Positions 17,716-24,929 of a DNA stretch of 64,000 nucleotides are shown piece after piece. Source of the stretch: Aureimonas ureilytica (GTDB lineage: Bacteria > Pseudomonadota > Alphaproteobacteria > Rhizobiales > Rhizobiaceae). The translations under genes and the position numbers were made by a program. Within the stretch, counting starts at the first letter, position 1. Each line of letters opens with the position of its first letter. Under the pieces are notes generated by a model. It saw only the letters and a program-made list of their open reading frames with translations. It was not told where the DNA came from and did no database searches. The DNA lies in contig NZ_LDQA01000024.1 in assembly GCF_001475935.1 (NCBI RefSeq), forward strand, positions 104,429 to 168,428. The letters run 5' to 3'.

Positions 17716-18630
17716 TCAGGCGACCTTGGCCTGCGGCGCGCGGTGGCGCGCGATCACGGCCTGGATTTCGCGAAGGCGCGGCACGGCGATCGTTTCCAGC
17801 CGGCGGCGCGTCTCGGCGCGGTCGAGCGAGATGCAGTCCTTCCACAGAGAGCGGCCGGCGATGACGCCCGAAGCCCCGTTCGCCATGGCGATGTCCACCT
17901 GACCCAAAAACGTCTCGTGATCGACGCCCGCCGAAAGAACGGCCCAAGGCACGTCGCCCGACATGGCGGTGACGGCGGCGCAGGATTCCGGCGAGCCGGG
18001 GTAGGGAAGCTTCAGAACCTTGGAGCCGAGATCGAGGCAGATGCGCGTGCCGCCCTGAATCAGCTCGGGAATCTTCGCCTTGTAGGCTTCGGGCGCTTCG
18101 CCTTCCAGCGCATAGGTCAGGAACTCGACCACCAGAAGCAGGTCCTCACGCGCGAAATCGGCGATAACCTGCTCGAGGATCGCGATATTGTGCGTGTTGG
18201 CGGCCGGCGTGTCGGAGCGCAGATAAACCATGATCTTGCCGCCCGTGCCGCCCAGCGCGCGAACGCGGCGGGCATCGACGCCCTCCACCAGCTTCGACAG
18301 GCGATAGCCTTCCGGCGAGACGTCCCAGCCGGACGCGTCGAGGCCGATCAGCAGCGCCGTGTCGCGCTCGAGAACCGCGTCGTCCACAAGCTGCGGCACG
18401 GCGCAGATCGGATCGACCAGAACGCAGCTCGCCTGGCTGGCGAGATAGCGGGTGATGTCGGCCTTGGTCAGGCCCAGCGTATCGTTGCCGATCTTGGCCT
18501 GTTCGGCCGGGTCGCTGGCGAGCAGCGTGCGCATCCCGCCCCGCTGGTCGCAGGCGATCACCATCATCGCCCCGTCGGGGCCACAGATTTGATGGTAGCC
18601 GCGCAGTTCCGCCGTCGTCATACGTGCCAT
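17716..18630 (-). CDS. Class I aldolase of the LacD/YihT (tagatose-bisphosphate / sulfofructose-phosphate) family
   Basis: 304-residue TIM-barrel aldolase that should cleave a ketose 1-phosphate (or bisphosphate) to dihydroxyacetone phosphate and an aldehyde. It shows MMVIACDQRGGMRTLL at the first strand, the Schiff-base lysine region KVLKLPYPG, PWAVLSAGVDHETF and the closing GASGVIAGRSLW, as in LacD/YihT. The ATG at 18630 (MARMTTAEL) follows GGGAGGA; the longer frame upstream is not protein-like. It is first in a leftward pair with the ROK/P-loop kinase and divergent from a SorC regulator. The exact substrate is unknown; other enzymes of the island suggest a phosphorylated ketose. Confidence 0.88.
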   Translation of the reverse strand: MARMTTAELRGYHQICGPDGAMMVIACDQRGGMRTLLASDPAEQAKIGNDTLGLTKADITRYLASQASCVLVDPICAVPQLVDDAVLERDTALLIGLDASGWDVSPEGYRLSKLVEGVDARRVRALGGTGGKIMVYLRSDTPAANTHNIAILEQVIADFAREDLLLVVEFLTYALEGEAPEAYKAKIPELIQGGTRICLDLGSKVLKLPYPGSPESCAAVTAMSGDVPWAVLSAGVDHETFLGQVDIAMANGASGVIAGRSLWKDCISLDRAETRRRLETIAVPRLREIQAVIARHRAPQAKVA

Positions 18631-18702
18631 CAGAAAGTCCTCCCAGGATGCGAGCGCCCGCGTTCCCGCCGGACAGGGCGGGTCGGAAGGCGTGTCGCTT
18701 GC

Positions 18703-18735
18703 ATGTTGTCGTGAGCTGATATAGCTCGGTAACAT
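18703..18735. promoter_or_regulatory. Dyad operator between aldolase and SorC regulator
   Basis: Nested inverted sequences: ATGTT (18703-18707) with AACAT (18731-18735), and GAGCT (18713-18717) with AGCTC (18723-18727) around GATAT. The symmetry is off by two bases between inner and outer arms. It sits in the divergent gap, so it is a natural operator candidate for the SorC regulator at 18802. Confidence 0.4.
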
Positions 18736-18801
18736 ATTACAGAAAGGAATTGCAAGCTGGCTTCGTCACCAACATCCGATCAGGTCGCCTCGCGCACGCT
18801 G

Positions 18802-19704
18802 ATGCATACGGTCGCCAAGCTGCACTACGAGAGCGATCTCAGCCAGGTCGATATCGCCAAGCGGCTGGGGCTTTCGACCGCGACCATTTCGCGCCTGCTC
18901 CAGCGCGCGCGCGCCGAGGGGATCGTGCGCATCGAGGTGCGCGATCTCGTTTCGCCCGACGCGCTCGGCCAGTCGCTGGTGGACAAGCTCGGGCTCAAGC
19001 AGGCGGCGGTCGTGGAGGTGCCGAGCGGGCAGAGCGCCGGTGCGCTGGCCGCGCCGGTCGGGCAGATGCTGATGAGGCAGGGGCTATCAGTCGGCTCGGT
19101 GGTCGCGATCGGCTGGGGCCGGGCGATCCGCGCCGTGATGGAAACGGGTCTGCCGCCCGTGCCCGGCGCGCTGACCGTGCCTGCGACCGGCGGGATGCAG
19201 CAACACGCGCCGCATTTCCAGATCAACGAATTCGCCCGGCTCGCCGCCGAAACGCTGCAAGGCACGCCGCATTTCCTTCACGCCCCTTACTTGCCTTCGG
19301 CCGCGACGCGAGACGCGTTTCTGGCCGATCCAACCATCGCCGGCAGCGTGTCCTTGTGGGACCGCGTGTCGGTCGCGATTCTGGGCGTCGGCCTGCCCCA
19401 TTCCTCCAACTCGCCCGACGAGACGGCGGCGACGCCCGGCGAGCGCGCCTTGGGGGATGCCGTGGGCGACGTCCTGCGCCATTACATCAGGCGCGATGGC
19501 AGCGTGATCGACTGGGACGGAGAAGGGCGGATGATCGCCATGTCCGCCGACCAGCTTCGTCGAACGCCACTGGTGGTCGGCGTGGCGCTGGGCGAGGCAA
19601 AGGCGGCCGCGATTGTCGGCGCGGCGCGTTCCGGCCTGATCTCGGCGCTGGCAACGGACGCGCGCACGGCGGAAGCCGTTCTGAGCGAAGCGGAAAAGGA
19701 TTGA
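18802..19704 (+). CDS. SorC/DeoR-type sugar-binding transcriptional regulator
   Basis: 300 residues from the ATG at 18802. The helix-turn-helix lies at about 12-36 (LSQVDIAKRLGLSTATISRL), followed by a SorC effector domain with SVGSVVAIGWGRAI and LTVPATGGMQQ, which normally binds a phosphorylated sugar. The true start may be further upstream. In-frame sequence runs back to about 18751, and a good ribosome site (AGAAAGGA, 18741-18748) precedes a possible CTG at 18757, while the ATG at 18802 has none. It is divergent from the aldolase gene and probably controls both sides of the island. It lacks the DhaK extension of its neighbour at 13313. Confidence 0.9.
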   Translation: MHTVAKLHYESDLSQVDIAKRLGLSTATISRLLQRARAEGIVRIEVRDLVSPDALGQSLVDKLGLKQAAVVEVPSGQSAGALAAPVGQMLMRQGLSVGSVVAIGWGRAIRAVMETGLPPVPGALTVPATGGMQQHAPHFQINEFARLAAETLQGTPHFLHAPYLPSAATRDAFLADPTIAGSVSLWDRVSVAILGVGLPHSSNSPDETAATPGERALGDAVGDVLRHYIRRDGSVIDWDGEGRMIAMSADQLRRTPLVVGVALGEAKAAAIVGAARSGLISALATDARTAEAVLSEAEKD

Positions 19705-19712
19705 TCGAAATT

Positions 19713-19729
19713 TTGACGCGAGAAAAAAT
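19713..19729 (+). promoter_or_regulatory. 17-base motif shared with the 39022 promoter region
   Basis: TTGACGCGAGAAAAAAT occurs here, 8 bases after the SorC regulator stop and about 310 bases before the FrcB-like gene. It recurs exactly at 39022-39038 before the SDR operon. At both places a TTGATC lies just upstream and AATTGAC(A/G)GGCG just downstream (19752 here, 39042 there). This is probably a shared operator or promoter element. Confidence 0.5.
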
Positions 19730-20034
19730 CTACGCTCGCACAACGAAAGATAATTGACAGGCGAAGCGCCTTGGCATTCCCTTGGAGGATGCGAAGGCAG
19801 CTTCAGTCTGCCTTTCGGGAATGGATTCGGTACGTCGATCCCGCTTCGGCCTTCGTTTCGAAACAGTGCATGAAATTGCTTGCAGCAACAATTTTCACTT
19901 GACGATCGCCCGCTCTCGCAGAAAACATAAGGTCCATGAGCGGCCGGTTCGGTGAAGCACTATCCGAGCCCGACCCCCGAGCGAACATGTGTGGGAGCAC
20001 ATTCGGGGTGCCGGCTCATCCAAGGGAGGAACAC
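19730..20034. other. Leader region of the FrcBCA-like transporter
   Basis: About 300 bases with no gene. It holds a promoter-like TTGACA (19754-19759), a 7-bp hairpin (AAGGCAG 19794-19800 with CTGCCTT 19808-19814) and an AT-rich tract near 19870-19930. It ends in the strong ribosome site AAGGGAGGA before the start at 20035. Confidence 0.4.
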
Positions 20035-21030
20035 ATGCAGCGTCGTTCGATTCTGAAGGCGGCGGCCGGCTTGGCCGTGGCCGCATCCATTGGCCTGACC
20101 GCAGCCCCCGGCTTTGCGCAGGACAAGAAATACACCGTGGCGCTCATTCCGGGCCTCACCACGGACGCCTTCTATATCACGATGCGCAAGGGCGCGCAGG
20201 CCGCCGCCGACGCGCTGGGCGTGAACCTCGTGTTCCAAGGCGCGCCGGAGTTCAACCCGGTGGTGCAGGTCCCCGTTCTCGATGCGACCATCGCCCGCAA
20301 GCCGGACGCGATCCTGATCGCGCCGACCGACAAGACCCAGCTCGTCGAGCCGCTGCGCAAGGCCAATGAGGCCGGCATCGCGGTCATCACCGTGGATACG
20401 TTCATCGGCACCGGCCAGTACCAGACCGGCAAGGGCGACGCCGACTTCCCGCTCGCCTATATCGCGTCCGACAACGTGCTGGGCGGTCGCATGGCGGCGC
20501 GCGCGCTGGCCACTGCCATCGGTGACGCCGGCGGCAAGGTCTATGTCTCCAACGTCAAGCCGGGCATCTCCACGACCGACCAGCGCGAAGCCGGTTTCAA
20601 GGCGGAGATGAAGGAAAACTTCCCCAAGATCACCGTTCTCGACACGCAGTTCAACGACAACGACGCCAATAAGGCCGCGAGCCAGTTGCAGGCCGTCTAT
20701 GCCCGCAATTCCGATCTGAAGGGCGTGTTCGGCGCCAATCTCTTCTCCGCGCTCGGCGCCGGAAACGGGGTGCAACAGGCGGGCCAGACCGGCAATATCA
20801 AGGTCGTCGCCTTCGACGCGCCGGGCTCGATCGTCGATAACATCCAGTCCGGCCTCGTGGACGCGGCGATTGCCCAGCACCCGGCCGAAATCGGCTATTA
20901 CGGCGTCGTCTCGGCCTATGCCCATCTCACCGGCCAGTCGATCCCGACCAATATCGGCACTGGCTTCACGGTGATCAACAAGGCGAACGTCTCCGACCCG
21001 AACGTCGCGAAATACGTCTACTCCGAGTAG
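20035..21030 (+). CDS. Sugar ABC transporter binding protein (FrcB-like)
   Basis: 331-residue type 1 periplasmic binding protein. The N-terminus MQRRSILKAAAGLAVAA looks like a signal peptide with a Tat-like RRSILK; cleavage is probably after GFAQ. The mature domain begins KKYTVALIPGLTTDAFYITM and has the two-lobe fold with an FGANLFSALGAGNGVQQAG segment. The ATG at 20035 follows AAGGGAGGA. Permease (21233) and one-domain ATPase (22323) follow, the FrcBCA order seen in rhizobia. No catabolic genes are directly attached. Fructose or a related sugar is possible by family; the 17-mer link to the 39119 operon suggests it may feed that pathway. Confidence 0.9.
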   Translation: MQRRSILKAAAGLAVAASIGLTAAPGFAQDKKYTVALIPGLTTDAFYITMRKGAQAAADALGVNLVFQGAPEFNPVVQVPVLDATIARKPDAILIAPTDKTQLVEPLRKANEAGIAVITVDTFIGTGQYQTGKGDADFPLAYIASDNVLGGRMAARALATAIGDAGGKVYVSNVKPGISTTDQREAGFKAEMKENFPKITVLDTQFNDNDANKAASQLQAVYARNSDLKGVFGANLFSALGAGNGVQQAGQTGNIKVVAFDAPGSIVDNIQSGLVDAAIAQHPAEIGYYGVVSAYAHLTGQSIPTNIGTGFTVINKANVSDPNVAKYVYSE

Positions 21031-21232
21031 CAACCCTTCGGCTTCGCGGTCAGCGTTATCGGCTGGCCGCGAAGGTTCAGCGCCCGGTGCCGGCTCGATC
21101 CAGCGATCCCGCGCTTCGTCCCGCTCCAGCGTTCCGGCCGGCCCTCAGCGCCCTTTCGCACCGGGCCGCCTCATTCCTTCGCGCATCGATCTCAGCCACG
21201 AGAGGCGGAACCGCCGCCGGGCAGGTGAACTC

Positions 21233-22330
21233 ATGACAGCATCCGTAACGGGCGCGCCGCTTCCCGGCTCGCCTCAGACCCCGCCGCCGGCGAGCCCCGC
21301 CGTCCACGTCAAGCCGCAGGCCGACCACGCCGACAAGGCCAAGACCTGGCTTCAGCGCGTCGCCGATCTGAGGGCCTGGCTCTTTCTCCTGGCGCTGGCG
21401 CTCGGCTTCGAGGCCTGGGCGCGCATGGAGTTCGGCGGCACCTTCATCTTCAATTCGTTCAACATCCAGTCGATCGCGATCTTCGCCGTCGCGCCCCTGA
21501 TCCTGGCGACGGGCCAGACCTTCGTGATCATCTCCGGCGGCATCGACCTCTCGCTCGGCTTCATCATGGGGCTGGCCGCCGTGGTCGCCGCCCATACGAT
21601 CAACGCCGTGTCGCCCGGCCTCGGACTGCCCATGGGGGTTCTGGTCGGAACGATCGTCGCGGTTGCGGTCGCCGGCATTCCCGGCCTGATCAACGGACTT
21701 CTCGTCTCGCGGCTGCGCGTTCCGCCTTTCATCGGCACGCTCGGCATGTTCGGCGTGGCGCGCGGCGTCGCCTTTCTTCTGGCGGGCGGCACCACCGTTC
21801 CGATCAGCAATTCCTTCTTCGCCACGATCGGCAACGGGCGCATCTTCGGCGTGCCCTATATCATCCTCATCACTGCGCTCTTCGTTCTGGTGATGCACTA
21901 TCTCCTCAGCCAGACGCGCTTCGGGCAGCACAATTACGCCATCGGCGCCAATGTGCAGGCGGCGCGCCGCTCCGGCATCAACGTGAAATCGCATCTCCTG
22001 CGCCTCTACATTCTCTCGGCGCTCTGCGCGGGTCTGGCGGGCGTCGTCTATTCCGCGCGCTTCAACGCGGGCGCGGCGCAGGCGGGCGAGCCGCTGCTGC
22101 TCGACTGCGTGGCGGCCGTGGTCATCGGCGGGGCCAGCCTCTTCGGCGGCTCGGGCACCATTCTGGGCACGGTGGCGGGCGCCTTCGTCATCGCGGTCAT
22201 CCAGTACGGGCTCGTCTTCGTGAATGTCGAACCTTTCTGGCAGTTCATCAGCGTCGGCATCGTCATCATCATCTCGGTCCTGATCGATCAGGCGCAGCGC
22301 CGCTTCTCGGGAGGTCGCATCGATGAGTAA
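21233..22330 (+). CDS. Sugar ABC transporter permease (FrcC-like)
   Basis: 365-residue BPD_transp_2 permease. A hydrophilic, Pro-rich N-terminal stretch of about 35 residues precedes 8-10 membrane helices, with conserved SGGIDLSLGFIMGLAAVVAA, SQTRFGQHNYAIGANVQAA and GGASLFGGSGTILGT. It lies about 200 bases after the binding-protein gene and overlaps the ATPase gene by 8 bases, so the two are translationally coupled. The extended N-terminus is also what I recall of FrcC-type permeases. Confidence 0.92.
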   Translation: MTASVTGAPLPGSPQTPPPASPAVHVKPQADHADKAKTWLQRVADLRAWLFLLALALGFEAWARMEFGGTFIFNSFNIQSIAIFAVAPLILATGQTFVIISGGIDLSLGFIMGLAAVVAAHTINAVSPGLGLPMGVLVGTIVAVAVAGIPGLINGLLVSRLRVPPFIGTLGMFGVARGVAFLLAGGTTVPISNSFFATIGNGRIFGVPYIILITALFVLVMHYLLSQTRFGQHNYAIGANVQAARRSGINVKSHLLRLYILSALCAGLAGVVYSARFNAGAAQAGEPLLLDCVAAVVIGGASLFGGSGTILGTVAGAFVIAVIQYGLVFVNVEPFWQFISVGIVIIISVLIDQAQRRFSGGRIDE

Positions 22331-23072
22331 TTCGGCTCAGCCCATTCTCGAAGTCCGCAATCTCTCCAAGCATTTCGGCGCGGTGCGCGCGCTGAACGAC
22401 TTCTCCATGACCATCGCGCCGGGCGAGGTCGTGGCGCTGGCCGGAGACAATGGCGCGGGCAAGACGACGCTGATCAAGGCGATCTCGGGCGTCTACAAGC
22501 CGACCTCGGGCGAGGTGCGCCTCGAAGGCAAGCCCGTGTCCTTCTCGACCCCGCAGGAAGCGCGCGACAGCGGCATCGAGACGATCTACCAGGATCTGGC
22601 GCTCGCCGATAACCTCTCGATCGGCGGCAATATCTTCCTCGGCCGCGAGCCGATGACCAAGAAGTTCGGCTTCCTGCCCGTTCTCGACCGCAAGAAGATG
22701 TCGGAGGCGGCGCGCGACACGATGGCGCTTCTCGACTTCCACGTCTCGCGCATGGACGCGCCGGTCTCGAACTTCTCCGGCGGCCAACGGCAGGCCGTGG
22801 CGATCGGGCGCGCGGTCTACTGGAACGCGCGTCTCCTGATCATGGACGAGCCGACGGCGGCTCTCGGCGTGCCCGAGCAGCGCAAGGTCATCTCGCTGAT
22901 CCACCAGCTCAAGGCGCAGGGGCGCGGGGTGATCTTCATCTCGCACAATCTGCAGGACATTTTCGCCGTATCGGACCGGATCGTGGTGCTCCGGCGCGGC
23001 GTGCTCGCCGGCGAGCGGCGCATCGCCGACACGACGCATGACGAGGTGGTGAAGCTGATGGTGGGCGGCTGA
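22323..23072 (+). CDS. Sugar ABC transporter ATP-binding protein, single domain (FrcA-like)
   Basis: 249 residues with one nucleotide-binding domain, unlike the two-domain ATPases at 6958 and 30953. It has Walker A GDNGAGKTTLIKAI, Q-loop IYQDLAL, signature FSGGQRQAV, Walker B LLIMDEPTAALG and the switch His in ISHNLQD. FrcA of rhizobial fructose transporters has this one-domain form and probably works as a homodimer. The start overlaps the permease gene, and a clear terminator follows at 23103. Confidence 0.92.
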   Translation: MSNSAQPILEVRNLSKHFGAVRALNDFSMTIAPGEVVALAGDNGAGKTTLIKAISGVYKPTSGEVRLEGKPVSFSTPQEARDSGIETIYQDLALADNLSIGGNIFLGREPMTKKFGFLPVLDRKKMSEAARDTMALLDFHVSRMDAPVSNFSGGQRQAVAIGRAVYWNARLLIMDEPTAALGVPEQRKVISLIHQLKAQGRGVIFISHNLQDIFAVSDRIVVLRRGVLAGERRIADTTHDEVVKLMVGG

Positions 23073-23102
23073 GGCCGCCCCGTTCTTTCCTTCAGATGCC
23101 AG

Positions 23103-23138
23103 AAAGGCGCGGGATGGAGCCCCCATCCCCCGCCTTTT
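23103..23138 (+). terminator. Intrinsic terminator between the FrcA-like gene and iolB
   Basis: AAAGGCG (23103-23109) pairs with CGCCTTT (23131-23137) and GGGATGG (23111-23117) with CCATCCC (23123-23129). One C/C mismatch separates the two stems, the loop has 5 bases, and the arm ends in TTTT. It lies 30 bases after one convergent stop and 29 before the other, so it may serve both strands. Confidence 0.75.
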
Positions 23139-23166
23139 GCCATGTCGATCAGAGGGTTCTTTGGTC

Positions 23167-23964
23167 TCAGGCCTTCAGAAGCCACTCGTGCTCGGGCGCG
23201 TTGTGGAACTTCCAGGTCCGCTTCGGCCCGGCCATGACGTTGAGATAATAGAGATCGTAGCCGTGGATCGTCGCGCAGGGGTGGTAGCCCTTCGGCACCA
23301 GCGTCACGTCGCCATCCTCCACCGCCATCGCCTCGTCCAGCGAACGATCGTCCGTATAAACGCGCTGGAAGGCGAAGCCCTGCGGCGGGTTGATGCGATG
23401 GTAATAGGTCTCCTCCAGATAGGATTCCTGAGGCAGATCGTCCTGGTCGTGCTTGTGGGGCGGGTAGCTCGACGTATTGCCGGCGGGTGTGATCACCTCC
23501 ACCACCAGAAGCCCATCGGCTTCCGCCGTTTCGGGCAGGATATTGGTGACGTGGCGGACATTGTTGCCGCGCCCGCGCACCTCCTGGGTGTTGTCGTCCT
23601 CGCCGATCAGGCGCGGCGGTCGCGCGCCGGGCTCGCCCGGCGCGGTGCAGACAGCGAGTTCCAGATCGGTCTCGGCGGTGACGCGCCACTGCGCCCCCGC
23701 CGGCGCATAGACCGAGGAGGGCTTGCCGTCGAAGGGAGACATGCGACGGCCGAGCGTGCCGAACTCCTGCCCGCCTGCGGTGATATCGGCCTTGCCGGAG
23801 ACGAGAACGAGGCAGACCTCCCGATCCGCCTCCCCGCCCGAGACGCTCTCGCCCGGCCTCAAGCGATGCAGCGAGAAGCCGACATAGCGCCAGCCGGCGC
23901 TATCAGGCGTGACATCGACGACCTTGCCCTGGTCGCCCGAGGGTTTGACGAGCAGCTTGGACAT
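23167..23964 (-). CDS. iolB: 5-deoxy-glucuronate isomerase IolB
   Basis: 265-residue cupin-fold isomerase that converts 5-deoxy-D-glucuronate to 5-dehydro-2-deoxy-D-gluconate in cytoplasmic myo-inositol breakdown. The metal-site region YPPHKHDQDDLPQE is followed by YYHRINPPQGFAFQRVYTDD, and YHPCATIHGYDLYYLNVMAG stands near the end, all characteristic of IolB. Length matches the family (about 265-270). It is last in the leftward iolC-iolE-iolB operon, 10 bases after iolE, and should fall under IolR through the operator before iolC. Confidence 0.95.
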   Translation of the reverse strand: MSKLLVKPSGDQGKVVDVTPDSAGWRYVGFSLHRLRPGESVSGGEADREVCLVLVSGKADITAGGQEFGTLGRRMSPFDGKPSSVYAPAGAQWRVTAETDLELAVCTAPGEPGARPPRLIGEDDNTQEVRGRGNNVRHVTNILPETAEADGLLVVEVITPAGNTSSYPPHKHDQDDLPQESYLEETYYHRINPPQGFAFQRVYTDDRSLDEAMAVEDGDVTLVPKGYHPCATIHGYDLYYLNVMAGPKRTWKFHNAPEHEWLLKA

Positions 23965-23974
23965 GTCCTGCCTT

Positions 23975-24859
23975 TCAGCGTTTCAGACCGGCTTCGGCGA
24001 TGAAGCGCGTGAGATTGTCGTAGCCGAGCTTCACATAGGTCGCGGGATGGGCCTTCTCCGGGTCCTGCTCGGCCTCGATGACGATCCAGCCGGAATAATC
24101 GGGAAGCTCTTTGAGCACCGAGACATAGTCCACCGATCCGTCACCCGGTACGGTATAGACGCCCGCCAGAACCGAGGTCAGGAAGCTCCAGTCCTCCTGT
24201 GCCGCCTGCCGCGCCACGTCCGGGCGCACGTCCTTCACATGGACATGGACGATGCGGTCGCGGTAGCGGCGCGCGAGATCGGCCGGGTCCGTGCCGCCCC
24301 AGGTGGCGTGGCCGGTATCGAGCAGCAGCGTGAAGGCCGGGCCGGTGCCCGCCATCATCCGGTCGATCTCCGGCCCCGTTTGAATCACGGTTCCCATGTG
24401 GTGGTGATAGGCGATGCGCAGCCCTTCCGCTTTCAGAAGCTCGGCAAAGCGGGTGAGGCGGGGCAGGAAGCGCGTCCATTCCTCTTCCGTCAGAACAGGC
24501 CGGGCATGGAGTGGCGAGGATTCGTCGCCATGCACCGTGCGCGTGCATTCGCAGACGATGAAAATGTCGGTGCCCGCGCCCTTCACCAGGGCGATATGGT
24601 CGCGCGCGGCTTCGAACTCGGCCTCGGCGTCGCGATCCAGGAGGAACGTCGAGTACCAGCCGCCGACGAAATCCATGCCGTATTCGCCGAGCTTGGCCTT
24701 CAGCGCGCCCGGCTCGCGCGGGAACTTGTGGCCGAGCTCCATGCCCTCGATACCGATGGCGCTCGCCTCCGTCAGGCATTGTTCGAGGCTGATATGGCCG
24801 CCGATGTCCTGCCGGTCGTCATTGCTCCAGCAGATCGGGTTCGCGCCGATGCGGATCAT
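23975..24859 (-). CDS. iolE: myo-Inosose-2 dehydratase IolE
   Basis: 294-residue TIM-barrel dehydratase acting on 2-keto-myo-inositol to give 3D-trihydroxycyclohexane-1,2-dione. N-terminal GANPICWSNDD, YHHHMGTVIQTGPEID and LLLDTGHATWGGTDP (metal and substrate contacts in the family) are present, and the C-terminal VIEAEQDPEKAHP closes the barrel. It lies between iolC and iolB, 70 and 10 bases apart, as the middle gene of the leftward operon. Its product goes to IolD, encoded on the opposite strand at 35850. Confidence 0.95.
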   Translation of the reverse strand: MIRIGANPICWSNDDRQDIGGHISLEQCLTEASAIGIEGMELGHKFPREPGALKAKLGEYGMDFVGGWYSTFLLDRDAEAEFEAARDHIALVKGAGTDIFIVCECTRTVHGDESSPLHARPVLTEEEWTRFLPRLTRFAELLKAEGLRIAYHHHMGTVIQTGPEIDRMMAGTGPAFTLLLDTGHATWGGTDPADLARRYRDRIVHVHVKDVRPDVARQAAQEDWSFLTSVLAGVYTVPGDGSVDYVSVLKELPDYSGWIVIEAEQDPEKAHPATYVKLGYDNLTRFIAEAGLKR

Positions 24860-24929
24860 GCTTCCTCCACGAAATGTCGGGCCGCTGGGATGCGGCCCGT
24901 TGAAAGGGTTGGTTGATGGGCGGGATGCG

